Positions 17,837-26,432 are shown, counted from the stretch's first letter. The stretch is DNA of 38,351 bases from an uncultured Saprospiraceae bacterium (GCA_937930025.1 CALGJW010000265.1:1-38351), one strand, 5' to 3'. Notes: a model not told the origin generated them from the letters alone. Numbers and translations are program-made.

Positions 17837-18664
17837 ATGAGTTATTCTCGAAGAAATCCTTATGGAATGGGCCGCAGAAGCGGAATCAATAGAGGTACGA
17901 TCATAATTGCCTTAATTTTTGCTGGAGTTGCAGTTTTCAAATATTTTGCAGCTAGTGAATTCAATGAGATCACAGGAGAGACACAAAGAATTTCCTTGAC
18001 TGTGGATCAAGAAATCATGTTGGGACTTCAATCTGCCCCTCAGATGATTAATCAACATGGAGGACTTCATCCAGATCAAGCTGGTCAGGATTTAGTAGAT
18101 CGGGTAGGTCAAAAGTTAATTGAAAATTCAGTTGCTGCTCAAACGATGTACAAATGGGATTTCCATTTATTGGCGGATGATAAAACCGTAAACGCTTTTG
18201 CCCTGCCTGGAGGACAATGCTTTATTACTGCAGCGCTATTAAATCGCCTAGAAAATGAAGATCAGCTGGCTGGAGTAATGGGACATGAAATTGGCCATGT
18301 GGTCGCTAGACATGGTGCACAACGAATGGCGAAACAACAATTAACTCAAGGGCTAACTGGAGCCGCTGTTATTGCTGCTGGAGATTATGGTTCTCAGCAA
18401 GCAGCCCAAATGATTGCGAACATGATCAATATGAAATATGGTAGAGATCAAGAATTACAAAGTGATGATTTGGGAATTCGATTTATGTTGGATGCTGATT
18501 ACAATCCAGAAGAGATGAAAGGGGTGATGCGAATTCTGAAAGAAGCCAGTGGTGGTGGATCTGGAAAATCTGAGTTTTTTAGTACGCACCCCGATCCCGA
18601 AAATAGAATGGAAAAAATTGATGAAGCCATAGTCAAGTATCGCAATCTTGCAATTGGCCAATAG
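17837..18664 (+). CDS. M48 family zinc metalloprotease, membrane-anchored
   Basis: The 275-residue protein has one N-terminal membrane helix (about residues 20-38) and an M48 peptidase domain. The zinc site is complete: H150, E151 and H154 in GHEIGHVVARHGAQRM, and the third ligand E206 in YGRDQELQSDDLGIRFM. The late HPDPENR motif (250-256) is also present. M48 proteases of this layout (YggG/LoiP/BepA-like, here without TPRs) act in cell-envelope protein quality control. It is the first of three plus-strand genes spaced 16 and 14 bases apart. The N-terminus MSYSRRNPYGMGRRSG is basic, consistent with the helix entering from the cytoplasm and the domain lying in the periplasm. Activity and location follow from the family; the substrate is unknown. 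Confidence 0.93.
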   Translation: MSYSRRNPYGMGRRSGINRGTIIIALIFAGVAVFKYFAASEFNEITGETQRISLTVDQEIMLGLQSAPQMINQHGGLHPDQAGQDLVDRVGQKLIENSVAAQTMYKWDFHLLADDKTVNAFALPGGQCFITAALLNRLENEDQLAGVMGHEIGHVVARHGAQRMAKQQLTQGLTGAAVIAAGDYGSQQAAQMIANMINMKYGRDQELQSDDLGIRFMLDADYNPEEMKGVMRILKEASGGGSGKSEFFSTHPDPENRMEKIDEAIVKYRNLAIGQ

Positions 18665-18680
18665 ATTCTAAAAAATAATT

Positions 18681-19265
18681 ATGAGCAAGAAAAAAAAGAA
18701 AAAAGGACAAGGTCCAAAAAGAAATCTCATGGTTGGATTTCTAATCCTTGCCATGATTGCATTTATCGCAAGTCAAATACCTTGGAATAAAATGTCTTCC
18801 TCCAAAAATTCGAATAATAACGCTAGCAGATCTACTAGCAGTCAAAACATCAATTCCAACTCTAACAATTTAGATAAACCATTCAATGCAGAATCTACGG
18901 TTATCATCCAAAAGCAGGACGGAAGCGAGCCAATTAAAGTGGATGTCGAATTAGCCTTGGACAAAGAAAAGCAGCGAATGGGATTGATGTATCGAAAAAG
19001 CCTTCCCGATCACGGAGGAATGCTTTTCGTGATGGAGAAAAATGAAATCCAATCTTTCTGGATGAAAAACACCTACGTCCCATTAGACATCATCTATGTA
19101 GACTTAGACAAAAAAATAGTTTCTATAGCGAAGAATACTGTTCCGTTAAATGAAACTTCCTTGCCATCCGAGGGAATAGCTAAATATGTGCTTGAGGTCA
19201 ATGCGGGTTTTTCAGATGCTTATAATTTACAAAAAGGAGATCAGCTCAATTTCACTATCAATTAA
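18681..19265 (+). CDS. DUF192 family protein, membrane-anchored
   Basis: The 194-residue protein begins with a lysine-rich cytoplasmic tail (MSKKKKKKGQGPKRN) and a membrane helix (about 15-33). A Ser/Asn-rich low-complexity linker (38-62) follows, and then a DUF192 domain (about 72-194). The domain shows ELALDKEKQRMGLMYRKSLPDHGGMLFVME, SFWMKNTYVPLDIIYVD and KYVLEVNAGF, all characteristic of the family. The biochemical role of DUF192 is not established. Here it would be displayed in the periplasm. It sits 16 bases after the M48 protease gene and 14 bases before the VWA gene, so an envelope-related operon is likely. Confidence 0.92.
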   Translation: MSKKKKKKGQGPKRNLMVGFLILAMIAFIASQIPWNKMSSSKNSNNNASRSTSSQNINSNSNNLDKPFNAESTVIIQKQDGSEPIKVDVELALDKEKQRMGLMYRKSLPDHGGMLFVMEKNEIQSFWMKNTYVPLDIIYVDLDKKIVSIAKNTVPLNETSLPSEGIAKYVLEVNAGFSDAYNLQKGDQLNFTIN

Positions 19266-19279
19266 AATAGATAAAAAGT

Positions 19280-20503
19280 GTGTTTGTAAATTTTTTCTAT
19301 GCGCTTAGAGGTGAAGGCATTAAAGTTAGCCTTCATGAATACCTAACCCTGCTTGAGGCTTTGAAAATAAGTCCCACTGGTTATAGCATGGAATCATTTT
19401 ATGCCTTATCGAAATGTATTTTGATTAAATCAGAACACGAGATTTATCGATTTAATCAAGTATTTGAAAAATTCTTTCAACCGCTTTCCGAGGTTAATAT
19501 TTCTGATTTATTTAGCGCCATTCCAGATGACTGGCTCAAGGAAGTATATAAACGTGAATTATCAGCCGAAGAGAAGGACCAATTGGAAAAGCTTGGGGGA
19601 CTTGATGCTCTGCTTGAGCGGCTCAGGGAATTATTGGAAGAACAAAACGAAGAACATCACGGAGGAAATAAATGGATTGGCACTGGAGGAACTAGCCCTT
19701 TTGGCCATAGTGGATTCCATCCCGAAGGCATGCGACTTGGAAATCCAAGTAAAAATAGTAGATCGGGAATAGGAGGTGGTGGAATAAAAAAATATAAAGA
19801 CCTGGATGGCGACTCAGAAATTAATACCAGAAATATAAAAGTGGCTTTAAAGTCCTTACGTCAATTTATTCGACAAGGCCCGGAAGAAGAATTAGACCTA
19901 AGCGGTACTATAGCTAAAACTTCCAAGAATGCCGGTATGCTAAATATAAAAATGCAGGCCAGCAAAAAAAACAGAATTAAAGTACTGATGCTGATGGATA
20001 TTGGAGGATCTATGGATGAGCATATTCACACTTGTGAGAAATTATTCTCTGCAGCAAAGAACGAGTTTAAGCAGTTAGAATTTTTTTACTTCCATAATTG
20101 TCCATACGACAGATTGTGGAAATCAAATCAAAGAAGATTTACCGAAATATTTCAGACACAGGAGTTAATAAGAAAATACAATCGTGGATATAAATTGATC
20201 TTTGTTGGGGACGCAGCGATGTCTCCCTACGAAATTTATTATCGAGGCGGCAGCATAGAGCACTACAATGAAGAACCAGGCATCTATTGGTTAGAGCTGC
20301 TAAGGCAAAATTACCCAGATCTCATTTGGTTAAATCCAAATGCGGAATACACATGGGAGATGTATGAAAGCACGGAACTCCTTCGAAAATTTACTGGGCA
20401 TAGAATGTTCCCCTTGACATTGAACGGTATCAAGCTCGGCATGCAATGCCTAAAAAATAACAAAAGAGTGTTTCGTGAGAAGTTTTGGAGTGGTGATCAG
20501 TAA
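19280..20503 (+). CDS. CoxE-like VWA domain protein
   Basis: The 407-residue product begins MFVNFFYALRGEGIKVSLHEYLTLLEAL, the conserved start of CoxE-type proteins, which fixes the GTG at 19280 as the start codon; the next in-frame ATG would cut away 36 conserved residues. The C-terminal half is a VWA domain with a MIDAS motif MDIGGSMD (D240, S244), as usual for CoxE. A Gly/Ser-rich linker lies around residues 127-170. CoxE proteins normally work with a MoxR-type AAA ATPase in metalloenzyme maturation or activation, but no MoxR gene is next to this one. It closes the M48-DUF192-VWA operon. Identification as CoxE-like is good; the target is unknown. Confidence 0.9.
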   Translation: MFVNFFYALRGEGIKVSLHEYLTLLEALKISPTGYSMESFYALSKCILIKSEHEIYRFNQVFEKFFQPLSEVNISDLFSAIPDDWLKEVYKRELSAEEKDQLEKLGGLDALLERLRELLEEQNEEHHGGNKWIGTGGTSPFGHSGFHPEGMRLGNPSKNSRSGIGGGGIKKYKDLDGDSEINTRNIKVALKSLRQFIRQGPEEELDLSGTIAKTSKNAGMLNIKMQASKKNRIKVLMLMDIGGSMDEHIHTCEKLFSAAKNEFKQLEFFYFHNCPYDRLWKSNQRRFTEIFQTQELIRKYNRGYKLIFVGDAAMSPYEIYYRGGSIEHYNEEPGIYWLELLRQNYPDLIWLNPNAEYTWEMYESTELLRKFTGHRMFPLTLNGIKLGMQCLKNNKRVFREKFWSGDQ

Positions 20504-20525
20504 CAATTGGTTTTTGGCGTCAAAT

Positions 20526-20540
20526 GCTTTTTAAAAAAGC
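20526..20540. terminator. possible weak bidirectional terminator
   Basis: The sequence GCTTTTTAAAAAAGC is self-complementary and lies between the 3' ends of the VWA gene (plus) and the small minus-strand ORF. It is AT-rich with almost no loop, so the call is tentative. Confidence 0.3.
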
Positions 20541-20541
20541 G

Positions 20542-20637
20542 TCAGAATAATCTTTTCTTATTCTGCATCAAATACGCTCCTAACATGTAAACTACACCTA
20601 AGGCTAGCGCACCGAATCCTACATAGAGAATTAGCAT
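20542..20637 (-). CDS. predicted 31-residue single-helix membrane peptide, unknown
   Basis: A short minus-strand ORF from the ATG at 20637 to the TGA at 20542 encodes MLILYVGFGALALGVVYMLG, then AYLMQNKKRLF. Residues 1-24 form one continuous hydrophobic, glycine-bearing helix, followed by a basic tail (QNKKRLF), the pattern of a real small membrane protein with its C-terminus in the cytoplasm. The start is preceded by an A-rich leader (AAATAAATAAACGCAA) as common in Bacteroidota. It fills an otherwise empty gap between two plus-strand operons and points against them. I do not recognise the family; small subunits of membrane complexes are one possibility. It could still be chance, as only 31 codons are available for judging. 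Confidence 0.5.
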   Translation of the reverse strand: MLILYVGFGALALGVVYMLGAYLMQNKKRLF

Positions 20638-20874
20638 TTGCGTTTATTTATTTTGGTGAATAATACCGGTAGAGGGATAAATATATTCTTTTTATCCAGA
20701 TTAGACAAGAAAATGGGGAGAATATTAATAACAGTCTTGTTTAACAGTACCCAAACTTTTTTTTCAATTAAAAGCTCATGACTTAGGCCACATAAATAGG
20801 AATGATTTATCTATTTTGCTTTCCTTATAATTATTTATCTCTCTAACCATTAAGACAATCGGAAATCTTACTCG
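20638..20874. other. intergenic region upstream of the sugar-oxidation operon
   Basis: This stretch, AT-rich and without a gene, should carry the promoter of the dehydrogenase operon at 20875 and that of the small minus-strand peptide. A near match TATTTTG occurs around 20813-20819, one base short of TAnnTTTG. No repeats or strong hairpins are seen. Confidence 0.4.
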
Positions 20875-23800
20875 ATGAAAAAAATCATATTATCTTTTCT
20901 TTTCATTTCTATAGCCTTATCAGCTATCCAATTGACTTCTTGTTCTGAAAGTTCTCTTAAGCATAGATCTACCAATAAAATATTGATAGTAGCAGCCGAC
21001 AGTGCTCAACTTGTGCTCAAAGATCTCATCCCAAATAATATTGAATATCATAGTGTCACTGAACTTGAAGAAATAGAAGAAGATAGCCTAGCGCAATATT
21101 CGACTTTGGTTTTCTATAAAACCTCATTGGATAATCTACTCCCCTACTCACAAAGTTTGACAGAACGCTATATTCAAGCAGGCAATGGAGTCCTTTTACT
21201 TGAATGTGAAGGGGTTAGCCATTCATTAACTTGGCCTTGGATGAATAAATTAGAAGCGAAGTTAGATTCCAATCAAGTTGTAGATGGAGAATTTTTAGCT
21301 TATCAAGGAGGAAGAGTACTTCAAAAAAATAAGATCGACACAGCTGAATTAGAAACAGTCATTTCGCAAGGCATAGGCGCAAATGCCTATGATTATTCCA
21401 AGGTCACTTCAAAGTTAGGCCCAATGGAAAGCAGATACAGCATCCGAACTTTGGTGCAAGGAATTCATGAACCAATGGAAATGATGGTGATGCCAAACCT
21501 AGATGTCATTTTTCTGGAACGTCGAGGAAAGATAAAGCGATTTAACTATTTCTCTAAAACGGTTTCTGTAATAAATGAATTTGATGTTTGCACGGAAGGA
21601 AATTACGAAGATGGTTTACATGGTATTGTTCTAGATCCGGGGTTTTCGAAAACGAATAACTGGGTTTATTTATATTATTCTCCACCCTGCGAAAATCCAA
21701 ATCAAACATTATCCCGATTTGAATATAAAGACGGCAAGCTAGATCAGGACTCTGAGATAATATTATTAGAAGTAAAAGTTCAAAGAGAAACTTGTTGCCA
21801 TTCAGGTGGTGCAATTGAATTCGATGAGGCAGGAAATTTATATCTATCTACAGGCGATAATTCTATATCAACTGAATCAGACGGCTTTTCGCCAATAGAT
21901 GAAAGACCTGGTAAATATTATAATGATTCTCAAAAATCTTCTGGAAATACAAATGACTTAAGGGGAAAAATAATTCGGATCACGCCTCAACCGGACGGAA
22001 CCTATACCATCCCTGAAGGAAATCTTTTTCCAACTAAAGAAGGTCTTAAAGGGCGTCCAGAAATCTACGCGATGGGTTGTAGAAATCCATTTAGAATTGG
22101 AGTGGACCCAAAGAAGGGTTATGTGTACTGGGGAGACGTTGGACCCGATGGACGGACCGCTGGACCTGAAGGGCCTCTATCCAATGATGAATTTAACCAA
22201 GCAAAAAAAGCAGGAAACTTTGGATGGCCTCATTTTGTAGGAGACAATAAAGCCTATGCGGACAAAGATTTTTCGACCGGAAAAATTAACGGATACTTTG
22301 ATCCGGCCGCTCCCCTAAATGATTCTCCAAATAATACTGGTTCTCAAATTTTACCTCCTGCCAATCCTGCAATGATTTATTACGACTATGGCGCAAGTGA
22401 AAAATTCCCGATGCTCGGGACTGGGGGAAGATCTGCCATGGGAGGACCAGTTTATTATAGCGATAGAAAATATAACGGAACCAAAGTAGCATTACCAGAT
22501 TACTTTGATGGGAAAATTTTCATTTATGAATGGGTTCGTAATTGGATTAAAGTAATTACGCTAGATGAATCTGACAACATGTATAAGTTAGAGCCGTTTC
22601 TTCCTAGTGAAAAATTCTATGGAATTATTGACATGGAGGTTGGACCAGATGGCGCATTGTATATTATGGAATATGGCAACGGTTATTTTTTAAATAATCC
22701 GGAAGCTAGATTAGTACGATTAGAATACTACAAAGACAATCAAGCTCCAGTTGCGGAAATCTTGGCAGAAAACGCACAAGGAATCGCTCCCTTGAAAGTC
22801 AAATTTTCAGGAAGTAAAACTTACGACCCAGATCGAAACGATTCACTTACTTTCAATTGGTATTTTGACGGTGATAATAATCCAGATGCATTTGGTAAAA
22901 ATGTTGAATGGACCTACTCTAAAAATGGCGTTTTTCAACCTCGCTTAGAAGTGGTTGACGAACATGGAGAACGTTCCAACTCAACAACTAAAGTAATCGT
23001 GGGAAACACTTTGCCTTCGCTGGACTTTAATCTTAACGGAAACCAAACCTTCGCTTTTCCAAATTCCCCGTTGAACTACAAAACATTGATTAGCGATCCT
23101 GAAGATGAGGCTAGTATTGGAATTCAAACAAATCAATCAATGGTAAGTGCAGATTATAATCCCAATGATGAATACGTTTATCAAATATTGAGAGGGGAAA
23201 AAAAGCTGCCGCAAGGTTCATTGATGGGACTGGAAGGAAAAAATCTAATTGAAAATTCGGATTGCAGAACCTGTCATTTGGATAAAATTGATTCTAACGG
23301 CCCAAGCTATTTGTCTATAGCGGCAAGATATGATGATGCTCCAATCACAAAGGAAACGCTGATCACTAAAATCAAATATGGCGGCTCCGGCAATTGGGGA
23401 AGGAAATCAATGGCAGCACATCCTGAACTAAGCGAAGCAGATGCCTCCAAAATGGTGAACTACATTCTTTCCATGGATAAATCCAATGCCATTCCAATAG
23501 AAGGAAAAATAAATTTTGAAAACAAAATAAATGAATCAGGCGGCTATTTTTTAACTGCCTCTTACAAAGACCAAGGCTATAAGCAGATAGAATCTTTACA
23601 GAATAGAGTCGTCAAAGTCTTGAGAAGCCCAAAGGTTCCTGCTGTAATGTATGATGAGATTGAAAATGCCTATGCCAGTACCTATGGAGCCAATCGAGGG
23701 ATTCCAATGCTAAGAGTTCAAGGAGACGCCTTATTGAGATTTAACAATATAGATCTAACTGGAGTCAGATCTATAGATTTTCATCATTCCCCAAATCTCA

Positions 23801-24024
23801 ATGGCGCTTTAGAATGTCGAGTAGGTTCTAAAACGGGAAAACTTATTGGCCAAATGACCTTATCGAATAATACGGATGGAGATAAATGGATAACTAAAAA
23901 TATTCGTCTTACGGAAAATAAAGAGAAAAGCGATCTTTATTTTATATTTAAAAAAGATAAAACTACTAACCAACGCCAAGGAAATCTTTGCAGAGCAGCC
24001 TGGTTCAAATTCAATACTAATTAA
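20875..24024 (+). CDS. multidomain lipoprotein: ThuA-like fragment, PQQ-type sugar dehydrogenase, PKD, cytochrome c, CBM-like
   Basis: The 1049-residue lipoprotein starts with a signal ending in LTSC (Cys23). Residues about 33-150 resemble a short ThuA-like domain (ILIVAADSAQ, LTERYIQAGNGVLLLECEG). Residues about 185-620 form a glucose/sorbosone dehydrogenase beta-propeller: MVMPNLDVIFLERRGKIKRF, GLHGIVLDPGF, GGAIEFDEAGNLYLSTGDN, LRGKIIRITP, MGCRNPFRIGVDP and VGPDGALYIMEYG. A PKD domain follows (635-715; PLKVKFSGSKTYDPD). A c-type cytochrome has C797, C800 and H801 in CRTCH, with a possible Met ligand in GRKSMAAHPELSEADA. The last 170 residues resemble a carbohydrate-binding module. It would oxidise a sugar and pass electrons to its own haem. 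The isomerase gene starts 2 bases after the stop. The domain chain is common in Bacteroidota; the substrate is not visible. Confidence 0.9.
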   Translation: MKKIILSFLFISIALSAIQLTSCSESSLKHRSTNKILIVAADSAQLVLKDLIPNNIEYHSVTELEEIEEDSLAQYSTLVFYKTSLDNLLPYSQSLTERYIQAGNGVLLLECEGVSHSLTWPWMNKLEAKLDSNQVVDGEFLAYQGGRVLQKNKIDTAELETVISQGIGANAYDYSKVTSKLGPMESRYSIRTLVQGIHEPMEMMVMPNLDVIFLERRGKIKRFNYFSKTVSVINEFDVCTEGNYEDGLHGIVLDPGFSKTNNWVYLYYSPPCENPNQTLSRFEYKDGKLDQDSEIILLEVKVQRETCCHSGGAIEFDEAGNLYLSTGDNSISTESDGFSPIDERPGKYYNDSQKSSGNTNDLRGKIIRITPQPDGTYTIPEGNLFPTKEGLKGRPEIYAMGCRNPFRIGVDPKKGYVYWGDVGPDGRTAGPEGPLSNDEFNQAKKAGNFGWPHFVGDNKAYADKDFSTGKINGYFDPAAPLNDSPNNTGSQILPPANPAMIYYDYGASEKFPMLGTGGRSAMGGPVYYSDRKYNGTKVALPDYFDGKIFIYEWVRNWIKVITLDESDNMYKLEPFLPSEKFYGIIDMEVGPDGALYIMEYGNGYFLNNPEARLVRLEYYKDNQAPVAEILAENAQGIAPLKVKFSGSKTYDPDRNDSLTFNWYFDGDNNPDAFGKNVEWTYSKNGVFQPRLEVVDEHGERSNSTTKVIVGNTLPSLDFNLNGNQTFAFPNSPLNYKTLISDPEDEASIGIQTNQSMVSADYNPNDEYVYQILRGEKKLPQGSLMGLEGKNLIENSDCRTCHLDKIDSNGPSYLSIAARYDDAPITKETLITKIKYGGSGNWGRKSMAAHPELSEADASKMVNYILSMDKSNAIPIEGKINFENKINESGGYFLTASYKDQGYKQIESLQNRVVKVLRSPKVPAVMYDEIENAYASTYGANRGIPMLRVQGDALLRFNNIDLTGVRSIDFHHSPNLNGALECRVGSKTGKLIGQMTLSNNTDGDKWITKNIRLTENKEKSDLYFIFKKDKTTNQRQGNLCRAAWFKFNTN

Positions 24025-24025
24025 G

Positions 24026-25006
24026 ATGAAAAAAATAGAACGAAGAGCATTTATAAAAAACACAGGGCTTGGTCTAGCGGGGATAGGATTGCTGGGCCTT
24101 GGCTGTACTGCCGAAAGCAATGCCCCCGAAACTAACAATGAGATTAATGCTGCAGGGCTACCATTCAAAATAAGTCTGGCACAATGGTCACTCCACAAAA
24201 GTCATTTCGATAAAAAAATGACTGCCTTAGATTTTGCACAATACACTAGAAAAGAATTTGGATTGGATGCTATCGAATATGTCAATCAATTTTTCAAAGA
24301 CAAAGCGGAAGACAAGGATTATATCAATGATTTAAAAACGCGGGCAGATGGAGAAGGTATTCGTTCTTTATTAATCATGATCGATCGAGAAGGAGAACTA
24401 GGTTCTACCGATAAAAAAGAAAGACAGGCCGCAGTCGAAAACCATTACAAATGGGTCTCCGCTGCAAAGACCTTAGGTTGTCATTCCATTCGAGTAAATG
24501 CAGCAGGGAAAGGAACGGCTGAAGAAGTTTCTGATGCTGCGGTGCAAGGATTGGGAGCGCTAGCCACCTACGCCAAGGATTACGATATGAATGTAATTGT
24601 AGAAAATCATGGTAGTTATTCTTCAGATGGAAAATGGTTAAGTACGGTCATGAAAAAAATTAATCTTCCAAACTGTGGCACCCTACCCGACTTTGGAAAT
24701 TTCTGCATAGAATACGATGATCCAACCAATTATAAGTCAAGAAAATGTGTGAATGACTATGATCGATATTTAGGGGTAAAAGAATTAATGCCTTATGCAA
24801 AGTCTGTCAGTGCTAAAGCCTATGACTTTAATGAGAAAGGAGAAGTGATTGAAACAGATTTTTACAAAATGATGGATATCGTTTTAGCTGCTGGCTACAA
24901 TGGTTACTTGGGCATTGAGTACGAAGGCCAAGGCTTACCTGAAAAGATGGGTATTCAAATGACGATTAATCTGCTTCGCAAAATTCAAAAAGCAAAAACA
25001 ATTTAG
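24026..25006 (+). CDS. Tat-exported lipoprotein, sugar phosphate isomerase/epimerase-like TIM barrel
   Basis: The 326-residue protein has a twin-arginine lipoprotein signal (RRAFIKNTGLGLAGIGLLGLGC, Cys27), so it is probably folded in the cytoplasm and exported, perhaps with a bound metal. The rest is a xylose-isomerase-like/AP-endonuclease-2 TIM barrel: FKISLAQWSLHKS, FGLDAIEYVNQFF, HSIRVNAAG, MNVIVENHGSYSSDGKWL, GTLPDFGNFC and YNGYLGIEYEGQGL. Metal-binding acidic and His residues are visible in VENHG, PDFGNF and GIEYEG. Proteins of this type often occur with DUF1080 hydrolases and oxidoreductases in keto-sugar metabolism. The gene starts 2 bases after the dehydrogenase stop, so both are co-translated. 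Family call is firm; the reaction is an inference. Confidence 0.92.
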   Translation: MKKIERRAFIKNTGLGLAGIGLLGLGCTAESNAPETNNEINAAGLPFKISLAQWSLHKSHFDKKMTALDFAQYTRKEFGLDAIEYVNQFFKDKAEDKDYINDLKTRADGEGIRSLLIMIDREGELGSTDKKERQAAVENHYKWVSAAKTLGCHSIRVNAAGKGTAEEVSDAAVQGLGALATYAKDYDMNVIVENHGSYSSDGKWLSTVMKKINLPNCGTLPDFGNFCIEYDDPTNYKSRKCVNDYDRYLGVKELMPYAKSVSAKAYDFNEKGEVIETDFYKMMDIVLAAGYNGYLGIEYEGQGLPEKMGIQMTINLLRKIQKAKTI

Positions 25007-25019
25007 ACTTAAGGGCAAC

Positions 25020-25529
25020 TTAAGATTCCAAACGCTTTACCGTCGACAAATTGCCAGCGTTGTGAACATCTTGCAGTCCTTTTTGCTTCAAGACCTTTTG
25101 GGCCTGCCCGCTGCGCATTCCAGACCGGCAATACAACACGTAAGGTCCTTCCATAGCCTTTAGTTTTTCTACTTCCTGTCCGATTTTAGAAAGTGGAAAG
25201 TTTAATGCTTTTGGGTGATGACCAGCATTATACTCGTTAGGTTCTCGAACATCAATGATTTTAACTTTGGGGTTACTCATCGCTGCTTTCATAGCGGCTG
25301 TCTTTTCCTTCTCTTCTTTTGAGAAAAAGAACCGATAACCAAAGTAGACTAACATGACCCATGGCAAACCATGCATGAGAAGATCTAAGTAATCCATGGT
25401 TTGCATACCTTGGCCTCCGCCAAATAACCAGCGTAGCTTTCCAACGATATGCGGTTCAGGCGTAAAAGGGGCCAATCCGATAGAAAGTGCAGCGAAGAGG
25501 GAGAAAATGAGGTAATTTCTGTTGGTCAT
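25020..25529 (-). CDS. membrane-anchored rhodanese-like protein
   Basis: The 169-residue protein has two hydrophobic stretches (about 6-22 and 55-70) and a C-terminal rhodanese domain (about 83-165). The active-site loop is YCRSGMRSGQA with Cys134, and the domain opens with VKIIDVREPNEYNAGHHPKALNFPL. Such proteins move or bind sulfane sulfur; the physiological acceptor is unknown. It has its own TACTTTTG promoter element. Its stop codon lies only 13 bases from that of the convergent isomerase gene, with a small repeat CTTAAG-GGCAA-CTTAAG across the gap (25008-25024). It has no obvious link to the sugar-oxidation genes around it. Confidence 0.92.
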   Translation of the reverse strand: MTNRNYLIFSLFAALSIGLAPFTPEPHIVGKLRWLFGGGQGMQTMDYLDLLMHGLPWVMLVYFGYRFFFSKEEKEKTAAMKAAMSNPKVKIIDVREPNEYNAGHHPKALNFPLSKIGQEVEKLKAMEGPYVLYCRSGMRSGQAQKVLKQKGLQDVHNAGNLSTVKRLES

Positions 25530-25554
25530 TTGATCTATGGATTCTGTGTTCTGG

Positions 25555-25562
25555 CAAAAGTA
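25555..25562 (-). promoter_or_regulatory. -7 element (TAnnTTTG) upstream of the rhodanese gene
   Basis: The minus strand reads TACTTTTG, 26 bases before the rhodanese start codon. A TTG at the usual distance is not present, so only the -7 part is supported. Confidence 0.45.
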
Positions 25563-25574
25563 CTATTTAGAATC

Positions 25575-25603
25575 AAAAAAAGCCCTGCAAAAATGCTGAG
25601 CTT
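25575..25603 (-). terminator. terminator after the DUF1080 gene
   Basis: A hairpin with arms AAGC...GCA and TGC...GCTT (25580-25589 and 25594-25603, with an internal mismatch) is followed on the minus strand by a run of T residues. It separates the DUF1080 gene from the rhodanese gene. Confidence 0.5.
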
Positions 25604-25646
25604 AATTTTTTTCTACTATTTCTAAGTGAAATAATAAGATAACTAT

Positions 25647-26432
25647 CTACAACTTTTTAACCTTAATATTCTTAAACCATAAAGGACTGTCGTGATCTTG
25701 TAACCCGATATAACCAGTTTTAAATTTTCCGTAATCGGGAGAACCTTCCCATTTTCCGCTATTCTTTTTAGCATTCCATTCTTCTGACCAAGGAACAAAG
25801 GAAAGTACCTTTTTCCCATTCAACCAGTGCTCCGCTTTTTCCGGAGTGAATAATATTCTGGTCGAATTCCATTCACCAGCAGGATGTAATACTTTTTGCG
25901 CAGGGTCTGCAGGAGTCATCGCATAGTCCGAGGCCGTTTGTTGTAAGGGATGCAAATCTTGAGGATTTTCAAAACCAACACTTTTATTGTAAGCAGTTAG
26001 GTCATGCATTTTTGCATAGTTCTCATCATCAATCAGTTGATATTCAGGAGCCACACTCGGAGGTCCATCATACCCTTCTTTCACATGATAAAATATGCCA
26101 CTGTTGCCACCTTTTGGTATTTTCCATTCTAAATACAATTCAAAATTATCGAATTCTTCGGCAGCGTAAATAATATCTTTGCCCCCTTCATGTTCTGCAT
26201 CTGATTTTTTTTGTTCATCATCAAATGTTAGCATTCCGTCTTTGATCACCCATTGCGGCGGTAATGATTTGCCATTGTAGGCTCTCCAGCCTTTTGTACT
26301 AGTGCCATCAAAAAGGGTAATCCATTCAGACTCCGTTTCCTTATTTGGTTGGGTTTCAGATGTCTTTTGAGGCTCCGTTTGACATGAGCAGAATACCAAT
26401 ACAATTAATGCATTAAGGAGAAAGGTTTTCAT
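25647..26432 (-). CDS. DUF1080 family lipoprotein (3-keto-disaccharide hydrolase-like)
   Basis: The start is the ATG at 26432, which gives a lipoprotein signal MKTFLLNALIVLVFCSC (Cys17). The longer reading from 26567 would add 45 residues without a usable signal. The 261-residue product carries one concanavalin-like DUF1080 domain (about 35-260): WITLFDGTSTKGWRAYNG, WVIKDGMLTFDD, FDNFELYLEWKIPKGGNSGIFYHV, PEYQLIDDENY, GEWNSTRILFTPEKAEHWLNGKKVL and GYIGLQDHDSPLWFKNIKVKKL. Members of this family have been reported to cleave 3-keto-glycosides. Together with the nearby dehydrogenase and isomerase this suggests a keto-sugar pathway. It is on the opposite strand from those genes, with its own terminator. 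Confidence 0.92.
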   Translation of the reverse strand: MKTFLLNALIVLVFCSCQTEPQKTSETQPNKETESEWITLFDGTSTKGWRAYNGKSLPPQWVIKDGMLTFDDEQKKSDAEHEGGKDIIYAAEEFDNFELYLEWKIPKGGNSGIFYHVKEGYDGPPSVAPEYQLIDDENYAKMHDLTAYNKSVGFENPQDLHPLQQTASDYAMTPADPAQKVLHPAGEWNSTRILFTPEKAEHWLNGKKVLSFVPWSEEWNAKKNSGKWEGSPDYGKFKTGYIGLQDHDSPLWFKNIKVKKL

